Position numbers and translations under genes: made by a program. Below are positions 1 through 7,456 of a stretch of 28,259 nt of DNA, piece by piece. Numbering within the stretch: the stretch's first letter is position 1; the number at the start of each line of letters is the position of its first letter. The notes beneath the pieces were generated by a model. The model had not been told where the DNA came from. It made no database searches and saw nothing but the letters and a program-made list of their open reading frames with translations. The DNA comes from JBHENC01 sp051000345 (GTDB lineage: Bacteria > Acidobacteriota > Blastocatellia > Pyrinomonadales > Pyrinomonadaceae): NCBI GenBank assembly GCA_051000345.1, contig JBPCOJ010000056.1, forward strand, positions 1 to 28,259. The letters run 5' to 3'.

Positions 1-111
1 ACCAAGCAGATGCTCGAAGAAACGTCCGATATCACCGGCACGCTCGACATGCACAATCGTGCGATCGGCAACTACGATTTGCTCGCATCGAACCCGACAG
101 CAACGAAATAA
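1..111 (+). CDS. 3' end of an unidentified protein (partial)
   Basis: The reading frame is open from base 1 and ends at TAA 109-111, giving the last 36 residues of a protein that starts before the window. The tail is hydrophilic, contains the segment ITGTLDMHNRAIGNYDLLA and ends PTATK. I do not recognise the family and no motif is diagnostic. Reality as a gene is supported by the host-like codon choice and by the strong terminator 21 bases after the stop. Confidence 0.6.
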   Translation, partial: TKQMLEETSDITGTLDMHNRAIGNYDLLASNPTATK

Positions 112-132
112 GAAAACACAATCTTAAAAAAG

Positions 133-171
133 AAGCGCGGCGAATCACCATCTTAGATTCGCCGCGCTTTT
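133..171. terminator. Bidirectional intrinsic terminator
   Basis: A perfect 14-bp stem (AAGCGCGGCGAATC at 133-146 with GATTCGCCGCGCTT at 156-169) has a 9-base loop. A-rich sequence precedes it and T-rich sequence follows it, so it can work on both strands. It lies between two convergent gene ends, the partial gene ending at 111 and hslO ending at 209. Confidence 0.85.
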
Positions 172-208
172 GATTTTAACCATTACTGTTTTCCCGTCGC
201 CGCTCTTT

Positions 209-1147
209 TTACGCGCTGAAGCTTTCTGCGACCTTCAAGATTTGCTCCAGTGCTGCTTCGTCGAGCCTATACGTCTCATTACAAAAGTGGCAGGTCATCA
301 CTGCGCCTTTATCTTCACGCAGCATCGCTTCCAATTCATTGCGGTCAATCGAAGACACGAGCGACACGGCGCGCTCATACGAGCATGTGCAAGCGAACCC
401 GATTGGCCTTTCGTCCAAAATTTCAAACTCCATGCCGCCCAGCGCCGTCCGCAATAAATCAACGGGACGCGCGCCTTCGGTGATTAGTTTTGTGACTTGC
501 GGCGCGCGGCTGACGCTTTCTTCAATGGCGGCAATGGTCTTTTCATCTGCGCCCGGCATCATCTGAATCATAAGGCCGCCCGCCGCCGCGACATACGGCG
601 CGTTGTTCGTTTCGCTTGCGCGCATCAGCACGCCGAGCATCACGGCTGCCGGAATCTGTTCCGACTTCGTCAGGTAATAAGCGAAGTCTTCGGCAATCTC
701 GCCCGAGATGATCGGCACGGAACCACGATACGGCTCTAAGTACAGTCCTACATCGTAGCCGGATTCGCGCGTCACATAAAACATGCCTTCGCCGACTACT
801 CCGCGCACATCTAACTTTCCATTCTCATTCAGCGGCGCTTCAGCCTGCGGGTTGCGCACATAACCGCGCGCCTGACCGCTCGCGTTCGCTTCCGTCGTGA
901 TGCCACCGATAGCGCCGTCGCCTGTAATCTGCACGGTCAAACGATCAAACTCTTTAAGGCTCGAACCGAGCAGCAATGTTCCGGTTAAAGTTCGCCCGAG
1001 CGCTGCCGCCACCGTCGGCGAAACTTCATGGCGGCGCGCGGCTTCCGCGACAAGGTTCGTGGTGACGGCTGCCATCACGCGCACTTCGCCGTCGGCTGCC
1101 GTGCCACGCACCAGCATGTCAATCTGCCCTTCCTGTTTTTCAGTCAA
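209..1147 (-). CDS. hslO: Hsp33 redox-regulated chaperonin
   Basis: This 312-aa protein matches Hsp33, a cytosolic holdase chaperone that is inactive while reduced and zinc-bound and is switched on by oxidative unfolding. The C-terminal redox switch is complete: a CxC pair (about Cys253 and Cys255) and a CxxC pair (Cys286 and Cys289, CHFC) are separated by about 30 residues, as in known Hsp33. The N-terminal substrate-binding core shows family blocks such as GYVRNP, GEGMFYVTRESG and YLTKSEQIPAA. Length is usual for the family (about 290-310). The start is TTG at 1147, chosen because GAGGG lies 8 bases upstream and the first conserved strand (IDMLVRGTA) follows at once. The gene is transcribed away from nrdJ, with 535 bp of regulatory sequence between them, and probably stands alone. 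Confidence 0.95.
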   Translation of the reverse strand: MTEKQEGQIDMLVRGTAADGEVRVMAAVTTNLVAEAARRHEVSPTVAAALGRTLTGTLLLGSSLKEFDRLTVQITGDGAIGGITTEANASGQARGYVRNPQAEAPLNENGKLDVRGVVGEGMFYVTRESGYDVGLYLEPYRGSVPIISGEIAEDFAYYLTKSEQIPAAVMLGVLMRASETNNAPYVAAAGGLMIQMMPGADEKTIAAIEESVSRAPQVTKLITEGARPVDLLRTALGGMEFEILDERPIGFACTCSYERAVSLVSSIDRNELEAMLREDKGAVMTCHFCNETYRLDEAALEQILKVAESFSA

Positions 1148-1405
1148 CGTAATTACCCTCGTTCATTTGATTTCACTTTTCGATCAATACTTTGATGCGC
1201 CTCAATCACGATTTTACCACGCACAATTTTGCATTTTATGTCACCTCAATCTCACTGTGTCCGACGCCGCTAGAAAAGCTTGCGACGCTTCGTAGAACAA
1301 AATAAAAAAACATTTTCGGTGCTCGCCAAAGACCTTGACGGCGCTTGCAGATTGTTAATGTGTATTATCAACGTGTCCACTCCATTGCATTGAAAAAAAA
1401 GAAGC

Positions 1406-1421
1406 ACACAATATGTAGCGT
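1406..1421. promoter_or_regulatory. NrdR-box-like operator upstream of nrdJ
   Basis: The 16-mer ACACAATATGTAGCGT agrees at 14 of 16 positions with the NrdR box as I recall it (ACACWATATATWGTGT). NrdR represses ribonucleotide reductase genes when dATP/ATP is high. The box ends 7 bases before the -35 hexamer of the nrdJ promoter. NrdR boxes usually come in pairs about three helical turns apart. I found no good second copy; the only partner is a half-match (TATAGTGC, 1452-1459) over the -10. Confidence 0.55.
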
Positions 1422-1428
1422 TCGGCTA

Positions 1429-1457
1429 TTGACAGCCACAAGTCACGCGTGTATAGT
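1429..1457 (+). promoter_or_regulatory. Sigma-70-type promoter of nrdJ
   Basis: TTGACA (1429-1434) and TATAGT (1452-1457) are separated by exactly 17 bases: a perfect -35 and a 5/6 -10. Transcription would start near 1463-1465, giving a leader of about 220 nt before the nrdJ ATG at 1683. It is the best promoter-like sequence I noticed in the window, and it lies next to the NrdR-like box. Confidence 0.75.
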
Positions 1458-1463
1458 GCGGTT

Positions 1464-1682
1464 CGCTTGAACGAGGTGAATTGAAAGCGTAGCGGCAGGC
1501 ACCTGATCCGGCTGCACGTGCAAGGATTTTTGTCGCCTAAAACAAGTTGACCGCAAGTTTCCGCAACACACTAAAAGTAACACGGGTAACGCACGTTTCA
1601 GAACTTGCGTGAGCCGACTTTTCAACTTCTAAATCGCAGCACGCCCCGTGCTTTTTGGCAGGCACGGGAAAGGTAAAGACAG
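1464..1682 (+). promoter_or_regulatory. Structured 5' leader of nrdJ
   Basis: No protein gene is visible here. Two hairpins can be drawn. One is ACGCACGTT (1589-1597) with AACTTGCGT (1602-1610), a TCAG loop and one mismatch. The other is CCCGTGC (1645-1651) with GCACGGG (1662-1668), ending directly against the ribosome-binding site (AAAGG, 1669-1673; 9 bases before ATG). The second could modulate translation initiation. I looked for the cobalamin-riboswitch B12 box expected for a B12-dependent enzyme and did not see it. A dedicated leader RNA is possible, but I cannot assign one from this sequence alone. Confidence 0.4.
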
Positions 1683-4265
1683 ATGAGCACAGCAATCGAG
1701 CCGAAAAAAAATCAGGGAACACAGTCCACTCAACAAGCAACGGCTTCTTCCAAAAATACTCGCCGCGACGAGCCGCTGCCGCCGGGCTTAAACGCAGGCC
1801 GCGTTATCAGCAAGCGTTACTCGTTGAAGGACGCGCAGGGACGCCCGATTGAGGAATGGCCGGATATTGTGCGTCGCGTCGTCGGACACGTCAGCCTCGC
1901 CGAAACAGATGCGCAGAAGCGCGACGATTTCTACACGGCGATGACAGACGTGATGCTCAAGCGCGAATTCGTGCCGAACACGCCGTGCCTCGTCAATGCG
2001 GGCAAGCCGAACGGCCAACTCGCCGCCTGCTTCGTGCTCGACGTGCCGGATTCGATTGCGGGGATTATGAAGACCGCGACGGATGCCGCGATTATTCATC
2101 AAACAGGCGGCGGCACGGGCTTTACTTTTGAAAAGCTGCGTCCATCGGGCGCGATGGTGCGCTCGACTTACGGCGTCGCTTCCGGCCCCGTGTCGTTTAT
2201 GAACATCTTCAATACGACCACCGACACGGTCAAGCAGGGCGGCGTCCGGCGCGGGGCCAATATGGGCATAATGTCCGTTACGCACCCGGATTTGCTGATC
2301 TTTATTCACGCGAAAAACGATCAGCATTCGCTTAACAACTTTAATATCTCCGTCACTGTAACGGATAAATTTTTGGAAGCGGTGGAGCGCGGCGAGTGGT
2401 TTCAATTGGAGTTTGACAAGCAGCCATGGACTGATCCGATTCACGATCCGCTGTCGGGCAAAGACTACGCGGTGTTTCGCCGCGCGGATAATTCAACCGT
2501 CACATTCCGCGACAAAGCCGTATTCGACGCAACGGATTTTTCAGAACTGACGCGTGAGGAACCGCCGCGTTCCGGCATGGTCTATGCGCCGGACATCTGG
2601 AATCGCATTGTGGCGAGCGCGCATCGCTACGCCGAGCCGGGCGTCATCTTCATCGACGAAATCAATCGCCACAACCACATGATGAATTCGATGGGGCCGA
2701 TTTATGCGACAAATCCTTGTGCCGAGCAAGCGTTGCATTTTAACAACAGTTGCAACCTAGGTTCGATTGATCTTAATAAGTTTTACGACGCGGAGACGCG
2801 CATCGATTGGGAACGCCTGCGCGGGACGGTGCATCTGTGCGTGCAGTTCTTGGATAATGTGATTGACACATGCGCTTGGCCGCTGCCGGAAATTGACAGC
2901 GTCGTGAAGCGCACGCGTCCCGTCGGGTTGGGCATTATGGGTTTCGCAGATTTGTGCATCAATCACAAAATCTCTTACGGCTCGACGGCTTCGATGGATT
3001 TGATGGACGAAGCGATGTCGTTTATTCGCAGGGAAGCGTGGACTGAAAGCTTGCGGCTCGGCGCGGAAAAAGGCGCGTTCCCGGAATTAGAACCGAACAA
3101 AGATTCTTATGCGGATTTCATCTACAACGAAATCGGTATCTCGCGGGATGTGCCGCTGACTTTGCGCAATTACGAAGTGACGACGATTGCGCCGACCGGA
3201 ACCATTTCACTCGTCGCGGAAACTTCATCGGGCGTCGAACCGAATTTCTCTTGGGCGTATGTCCGCGAAGACACGCTCGGCAAACGCACGTATGTTCATA
3301 CGCTCGCCGCCGAAACGCTCGGCATGGAAGTCGATCAAACGGATCAAGACTCAATTGACCGCGCGGCGGCGCACGTCGTCGAACATGAAAAGGATTTGCC
3401 GGAATATTTCATTTCCGCGATGTCCATCAGCGCGCACCAGCATGTGCATGTCTTGGCCTCCGCGCAGCGCCACGTCGATAACGGCGTTTCCAAAACATGC
3501 AACGGCGCTTCAGACGACACGCTCGAATCAGTTGATGAGCTTTATCGTCTGGCGCGGCAACTCGGCTGCAAGGCCGTTAGTTATTACCGCGACGGCTCGC
3601 GCGATTCCCAAGTGCTGACTTCGATGAAGGCGGAAGAAAAAGGCGAAACCGCGTGCAATCCTGAAGCCGCCGATATGCAAATCGTAGAGGCAAAGGAAAC
3701 CGCAACTATAACTGCGACTCCCGCTCCGACTGCAAACGCCGTAAGCGCACGAAGCGCGAAGACGATGGCGGCGGCGCGCGTCGAACGCCCGCGCGAGTTG
3801 CGCGGCGCGACTTGGCAGATACCTTTCGACGGGCAGAATTTGTACGTGACGGTCAATCATGACGGCCACGTTGTGCAGGAAGTGTTTGCGACGGGGCCTA
3901 TTTCGGGCGGCGTCGGGCTGCTCGCCTCGAAGATGCTGCGCGGCGGTTTTGACGCGGCGGAAGTCGCGCACAGCTTGAACAAAGTAACAGGCACGCACTC
4001 GGTTTGGTTCAACGAACGCTTGTTGACTTCGCCGGAGCAGGCCGTCGCGGAATGCGTGATGCTGACGAGTCGCCGTCTGGCGGGTGAGCCTGACTCGGCG
4101 CGCGCCGCCGCCGGTGTCATAGACAAATCGCCGCTTGCAGCGACGAGTTCAAGCGCTGGCAGGATGAACAACTTAATCACGACATGCCCGGAATGTCGCG
4201 GTCAGTTGGAGCACGCAAGCGGCTGCGATTTCTGTCGTGATTGCGGCTACTCGAAGTGCAAATAA
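1683..4265 (+). CDS. nrdJ: Adenosylcobalamin-dependent (class II) ribonucleotide reductase
   Basis: It reduces ribonucleotides to deoxyribonucleotides using a thiyl radical generated from adenosylcobalamin, so it needs no oxygen and no separate radical subunit. The catalytic signature NPCAEQ puts radical Cys346 between Asn344 and Glu348. Cys357 (NNSCNLGSIDL) lies 11 residues later, the same spacing as the Thermotoga maritima enzyme (Cys322/Cys333), and is the likely redox Cys, paired with Cys116 (QLAACFVLDV). Other family blocks are GGTGFTFEKLRPSG, QGGVRRGANMG and TGTISLVAETSSGVEPNF. After a low-complexity Ala/Thr linker (about 640-700) comes a TSCPD-type domain (about 705-810) and a zinc ribbon (CPEC from Cys835, then CDFC and CGYSKC), typical of long class II enzymes that accept electrons from thioredoxin. 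860 aa is normal. The ATG at 1683 has AAAGG 9 bases upstream. Control is probably by NrdR and the leader. Confidence 0.96.
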   Translation: MSTAIEPKKNQGTQSTQQATASSKNTRRDEPLPPGLNAGRVISKRYSLKDAQGRPIEEWPDIVRRVVGHVSLAETDAQKRDDFYTAMTDVMLKREFVPNTPCLVNAGKPNGQLAACFVLDVPDSIAGIMKTATDAAIIHQTGGGTGFTFEKLRPSGAMVRSTYGVASGPVSFMNIFNTTTDTVKQGGVRRGANMGIMSVTHPDLLIFIHAKNDQHSLNNFNISVTVTDKFLEAVERGEWFQLEFDKQPWTDPIHDPLSGKDYAVFRRADNSTVTFRDKAVFDATDFSELTREEPPRSGMVYAPDIWNRIVASAHRYAEPGVIFIDEINRHNHMMNSMGPIYATNPCAEQALHFNNSCNLGSIDLNKFYDAETRIDWERLRGTVHLCVQFLDNVIDTCAWPLPEIDSVVKRTRPVGLGIMGFADLCINHKISYGSTASMDLMDEAMSFIRREAWTESLRLGAEKGAFPELEPNKDSYADFIYNEIGISRDVPLTLRNYEVTTIAPTGTISLVAETSSGVEPNFSWAYVREDTLGKRTYVHTLAAETLGMEVDQTDQDSIDRAAAHVVEHEKDLPEYFISAMSISAHQHVHVLASAQRHVDNGVSKTCNGASDDTLESVDELYRLARQLGCKAVSYYRDGSRDSQVLTSMKAEEKGETACNPEAADMQIVEAKETATITATPAPTANAVSARSAKTMAAARVERPRELRGATWQIPFDGQNLYVTVNHDGHVVQEVFATGPISGGVGLLASKMLRGGFDAAEVAHSLNKVTGTHSVWFNERLLTSPEQAVAECVMLTSRRLAGEPDSARAAAGVIDKSPLAATSSSAGRMNNLITTCPECRGQLEHASGCDFCRDCGYSKCK

Positions 4266-4316
4266 GCTGCGTTAGTCACTCAATGATGTACCTGTTTCTC
4301 ACAAAAGGATAAAGCG

Positions 4317-4535
4317 ATGGCTCATGAAGTACGTGTCAAAATCGATACCGCAGTAGTCGGAAACAAAGACTTAGAAATTATAGTGAAGACCGACGAGGGT
4401 AAACTTGGGAAACTACTAATCAGCAGGGGCAACGTAGAATGGTTACCCAAAGGCAACTCTGTCAACAAGAGGCGCTTGTCGTGGGCAAAGTTCGCAGAGT
4501 TCATGGAAGAATATGGCAAGCCTGCAAAGGCTTAG
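4317..4535 (+). CDS. Small conserved-type basic protein, function unknown
   Basis: A 72-aa protein (MAHEVRVKIDTAVVGN...) with strong start signals: AAAGGA ends about 9 bases before the ATG at 4317. It starts 51 bases after nrdJ and could be read through from it. An N-terminal beta-strand pattern (VRVKID, LEIIVKTDEGKLGKLLIS) is followed by WLPKG and a short helix (SWAKFAEFMEEYG). This resembles short uncharacterised bacterial proteins of the form 'VGxxDxEIxVKxDGxKLGxLxISKGxxxWxP', but I cannot name a family or function. Codon use differs from neighbours, with several CTA, ATA, AGG and GGG codons that are rare around it, which may indicate acquisition or low expression. Confidence 0.8.
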   Translation: MAHEVRVKIDTAVVGNKDLEIIVKTDEGKLGKLLISRGNVEWLPKGNSVNKRRLSWAKFAEFMEEYGKPAKA

Positions 4536-4572
4536 TAACTGCACGGCTAAAAATTCCGTAGCCTTAACGACA

Positions 4573-4606
4573 CGCCCGTATCAACGCTTCGCGTGAGATG
4601 CGGGCG
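4573..4606 (+). terminator. Hairpin after the 72-aa gene, possible terminator
   Basis: CGCCCGTATC (4573-4582) pairs with GATGCGGGCG (4597-4606) over 10 bp with one G-T. An inner ACGC/GCGT stem closes a TTC loop. No T tract follows (GTTCGCTG), so it is either a weak or factor-assisted terminator or a transcript-stabilising hairpin. Confidence 0.4.
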
Positions 4607-4687
4607 GTTCGCTGTTTACGCGCCGTAGAAAATTCGCGCGCAGCTTTGCATGAGATATTCCGGCGCACAATGTCGCTGCATTATTAG

Positions 4688-5992
4688 ATGTCCGCACCAC
4701 AACTCAGGCCAACTGCGCCGCCTTCGGGATCAACGCCGCCGACACGCCGCAGCTCTTTCGCGGCGCTCAGGCATCGTGACTTTCGACTGCTGTGGGTTGG
4801 ACAGTTCATCTCGATCACGGGTTCGCAGATGCAGCTTTTGGCGATCAATTGGCATGTTTACCTGTTGACGAAATCGGCGTTTGCGCTCGGCCTCGTCGGG
4901 CTTGTGCGCGTCGTGCCGATTATTTTGTGTTCGCTGTTGGGCGGTGTCGTGGCGGATGCGGTTGACCGTAGGCGTTTGATTGTGGCGACGCAAATTGTCA
5001 TGCTTGCGAGCGCCGCGATTTTAGCAATCGTGACTGCGTCCGGGTTAAAAAGCGTGTGGCCGATTTATGCGTTGACGGCAATTTCTTCGGCGGCGGTGGC
5101 GTTCGATAATCCGGCGCGGCAGTCGCTTTTGCCGACGCTTGTTCCAGCGAAGGATTTTCCGAACGCGGTGAGCCTCGGCCTCGTCGCGTTTCAAGTGGCG
5201 ACGGTCACGGGGCCTGCGCTCGCCGGACTGCTGCTCGGCTTTTACAGTCCGGCGATTATTTACGCTGCAAACGCCGCGTCGTTTCTCGCTGTGATCGTTG
5301 CCGTGCTGTTGATACGCGCGGGCAGGCGTTCCGAAAAAGAAAATGCGGAAGCTTCTAAAATCAGCTTTGAGGCGCTCGGCGAGGGACTGCGATTTGTGTG
5401 GCGCACGCCGATCATTGTCCAGACGATGACGCTCGATTTCATCGCCACGTTTTTTGCTTCGGCGACGGCGCTGTTGCCGATCTTCGCCGATAGGATTTTG
5501 CACGTCGGCGCGCGCGGCTTAGGGATTCTCGCGGCGTCACCGGCGGCAGGCGCTGTCGTTGCGGGACTTATAATGGCGCGTCTGGGAAGCGCTGCGATGC
5601 GCAAGCCGGGCGCGGTAATCATCGGCTCGATTGCCGTGTACGGCGCGGCGACGATTGCCTTCGGCTTTTCAAAATTATTCTGGCTATCACTTTTGATGCT
5701 GGCGCTAACGGGCGCGGCGGACACCGTTAGCACCGTGCTACGGCAAACGATTCGCCAGCTTGTGACGCCGGATAATTTGCGCGGGCGGATGACCTCAGTC
5801 AATATGATGTTTTTTATGGGCGGCCCGCAACTCGGCGAACTCGAAGCGGGTGCCGTCGCGTCCGTTTTCGGCGCGCAGCTTTCCGTGATAACGGGCGGCG
5901 TCGGCTGTCTCATCGCGGTTGCGCTGGCAACGTTCGGAGCAAAGCATTTGTTGAATTACAAAAGCGCGGCGATTGATACGGCGAAGCAGTAA
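4688..5992 (+). CDS. MFS transporter, EntS/MFS_3-like
   Basis: A 434-aa integral inner-membrane protein of the major facilitator superfamily with about 12 predicted hydrophobic segments, beginning with RLLWVGQFISITGSQMQLLA (about 34-53). The loop between segments 2 and 3 carries the MFS motif A pattern (GGVVADAVDRRRLI). The segments AFDNPARQSLLPTLVP and GPALAGLLLG are characteristic of the EntS-like drug/siderophore exporter branch. Substrate cannot be read from sequence. The proline-rich N-terminal 25 residues are cytoplasmic. The start is the only in-frame ATG near the conserved beginning, but no clear Shine-Dalgarno precedes it. Its upstream neighbour is 150 bp away behind a hairpin, so it is probably its own transcription unit. 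Confidence 0.88.
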   Translation: MSAPQLRPTAPPSGSTPPTRRSSFAALRHRDFRLLWVGQFISITGSQMQLLAINWHVYLLTKSAFALGLVGLVRVVPIILCSLLGGVVADAVDRRRLIVATQIVMLASAAILAIVTASGLKSVWPIYALTAISSAAVAFDNPARQSLLPTLVPAKDFPNAVSLGLVAFQVATVTGPALAGLLLGFYSPAIIYAANAASFLAVIVAVLLIRAGRRSEKENAEASKISFEALGEGLRFVWRTPIIVQTMTLDFIATFFASATALLPIFADRILHVGARGLGILAASPAAGAVVAGLIMARLGSAAMRKPGAVIIGSIAVYGAATIAFGFSKLFWLSLLMLALTGAADTVSTVLRQTIRQLVTPDNLRGRMTSVNMMFFMGGPQLGELEAGAVASVFGAQLSVITGGVGCLIAVALATFGAKHLLNYKSAAIDTAKQ

Positions 5993-6158
5993 ACATTCGC
6001 GGCAACGGTTCGCAGGTGGTTCGCAGTCGCTTTATAAACGCTTCATGTTTTGTAAATCAAAGAGCGCGAATCTTTTTCTTGCGCGTGGCTCAAGGCAGCG
6101 TGTAATATTCGGTTCACAAGTTTTTGCAAATCTTTTAGACAAAAGAAAAATAAAATTC

Positions 6159-6626
6159 ATGCCCGCAGAACGCGTCGCGCGCCCAGAATTGAAAGCGCCT
6201 GTTTTGAACTTAATCGGAAAAGCGTCGAAGGCGCACGCCAAAGGCGCGTTTACGATGCCGCTGGCAGAAGTGTTTGCGGCGCTCGGATTGACGCTCGATG
6301 AATCGGAGTGGGAAAAGCTGCGCGGGCGCGGCGATGTCAGCTTCGCGCCGCAGGATGATTCGGGCGGGCGTTTTTCCAACGACGGAGAGCGGCAAGAAAT
6401 AGAAACAGGCGAAGGCTTGACGCTCGTCGTGCCGCAGCAACTTGCGGGCGACTACTCGACGGCTCCCGACGCGCTGACGTTGACGTTTGCGAAAGATGCG
6501 GCACTGCGCGGCTGCAAGCGCGTTTTCGTGCTGATTTGCGAAGACGTGGTTAAGGTCGAAGCGAGCGAGCATCGTTTGTACATAGATTTGCCGGGCGACA
6601 AGTACGATCTTTGTTTTGAATTTTGA
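6159..6626 (+). CDS. Hypothetical protein, 155 aa
   Basis: I do not recognise this protein. The frame is open further upstream (to 5973, overlapping the MFS gene end), but that part translates to basic, low-complexity sequence from an AT-rich stretch. The ATG at 6159 (MPAERVARPELKAP) is therefore the likely start. No convincing ribosome-binding site is visible. The protein is soluble, without signal peptide or membrane segment. It has an Ala/Leu-rich helical N-terminal half (AHAKGAFTMPLAEVFAALGL), an acidic middle, and a C-terminal half patterned as beta strands (LTLVVPQQL, RVFVLICEDVVKVE, HRLYIDLPGDKYDLCFEF). It is followed 54 bases later by the PilZ gene on the same strand, with which it may be co-transcribed. 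Confidence 0.7.
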   Translation: MPAERVARPELKAPVLNLIGKASKAHAKGAFTMPLAEVFAALGLTLDESEWEKLRGRGDVSFAPQDDSGGRFSNDGERQEIETGEGLTLVVPQQLAGDYSTAPDALTLTFAKDAALRGCKRVFVLICEDVVKVEASEHRLYIDLPGDKYDLCFEF

Positions 6627-6680
6627 GTTTTCCGGCGCGCCCTTCGCCGTGTCGCGTTGCCGTTATAAAGCAGGTGTTCG

Positions 6681-6995
6681 ATGGACGAGCGTCGGCGCGA
6701 AGACCGCGTGCCATTATCGCTTGAGGTTCGTTGGGAAGCGCTTTCGGGCAGGCACGCTTCGGCGCGCATCAGCGATCTTAGCTTGAGCGGGTGTTACGTC
6801 GAAGCGCTCGCGCCGGTGACGATGGGCGAAAAAGTCCGCCTTGAAGTTCTCACGCCGACAAGCCGCTGGCTGATGCTGCGCGGTCAGATCGTTTATATAC
6901 ATCCGAATCTCGGCTTCGGCCTGTGCTTTGATGAATTAAGCGAGTTGGAATCTAAAGTGCTGGCGCAGATTGTCGAGTACGCGCGCGAAGAATAG
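6681..6995 (+). CDS. PilZ domain protein (probable c-di-GMP receptor)
   Basis: A 104-aa single-domain PilZ protein. Both nucleotide-binding motifs are present: the N-terminal RxxxR (Arg5 to Arg9 in RRREDR) and the DxSxxG box (Asp32, Ser34, Gly37 in DLSLSG). The rest follows the PilZ beta-barrel pattern (KVRLEVLTP, LRGQIVYIHPNLGFGLCF) and ends in a helix. PilZ proteins bind cyclic di-GMP and pass the signal to a partner. With no output domain this one must act by protein-protein contact; the partner is unknown. An HD-GYP protein lies about 6 kb away in the same window. The ATG at 6681 follows CAGGTG at a reasonable distance. Confidence 0.9.
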   Translation: MDERRREDRVPLSLEVRWEALSGRHASARISDLSLSGCYVEALAPVTMGEKVRLEVLTPTSRWLMLRGQIVYIHPNLGFGLCFDELSELESKVLAQIVEYAREE

Positions 6996-7074
6996 CACGC
7001 ATAATCGCATTTGCGCGCGGGCAAATTTGGAGTTTGCGATGTTCGATTCTTGAAAAAATACGGAGTGTCGATTG

Positions 7075-7317
7075 ATGATATTGCCTTGGAAAAAAGAGAG
7101 TTCAGGCGCGGCGAATAAAGACGCCGCGAATGTAGAGAGCGCGCCACTTGCCATGCGGCAAACATCTTCCCGCAAGGACGAAGATAAAGGCGGGCTTGAA
7201 GAAGCGTTCGAGAAGGAACGCGACGATATGCGCGAACGTTTGCGCGGCGAATTAAAGCGCGAGCCAACGGAAAAAGAGTTGGACGAGTGGCTACAGCGGC
7301 ACACGGAAGGCTATTGA
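7075..7317 (+). CDS. Small charged helical protein, function unknown
   Basis: An 80-aa protein rich in Lys, Glu, Arg and Asp. A short hydrophobic start (MILPWKKE) and a disordered stretch are followed by a long predicted amphipathic helix (EEAFEKERDDMRERLRGELK) and REPTEKELDEWLQRH. I do not recognise it. The ATG at 7075 lies 9 bases after GGAG and is preferred to the in-frame TTG at 7072. The gene ends 140 bp before the convergent BON gene. Confidence 0.65.
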   Translation: MILPWKKESSGAANKDAANVESAPLAMRQTSSRKDEDKGGLEEAFEKERDDMRERLRGELKREPTEKELDEWLQRHTEGY

Positions 7318-7364
7318 AACCAATCGTCGTTCATCGCTGCCGTTGATTGAAAAGTAGCTTGTGT

Positions 7365-7390
7365 AAAAAGCCGCTTATGAAAAGCGGCTT
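7365..7390 (-). terminator. Second (distal) intrinsic terminator of the BON gene
   Basis: AAGCCGCTT (7368-7376) pairs perfectly with AAGCGGCTT (7382-7390) around a 5-base loop. Read on the minus strand the stem runs into a T5 tract (complement of 7365-7369), the classic intrinsic form. It is the distal member of a tandem pair. Confidence 0.75.
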
Positions 7391-7394
7391 GCAT

Positions 7395-7433
7395 AAAAAC
7401 AACGCGCCGGAATCCACATGATCCGGCGCGTTG
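7395..7433 (-). terminator. First (proximal) intrinsic terminator of the BON gene
   Basis: A perfect 12-bp GC-rich stem, CAACGCGCCGGA (7400-7411) with TCCGGCGCGTTG (7422-7433), begins 23 bases after the BON stop. On the minus strand it is followed by GTTTTTATG, a T5 tract. On the plus strand it is followed only by TTGTTG-type sequence, so its main direction is minus. Confidence 0.8.
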
Positions 7434-7456
7434 TTGTGTCGATTGAAATCGGTGGA

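Noticed and set aside
1464..1682. Cobalamin riboswitch before nrdJ
   Set aside because: The expected B12-box core and surrounding conserved segments were not found by eye, so only a generic structured leader is reported.
5973..6158. N-terminal extension of the 155-aa protein to 5973
   Set aside because: It would overlap the MFS gene end and adds basic, unpatterned residues from AT-rich intergenic sequence. The ATG at 6159 is more credible.
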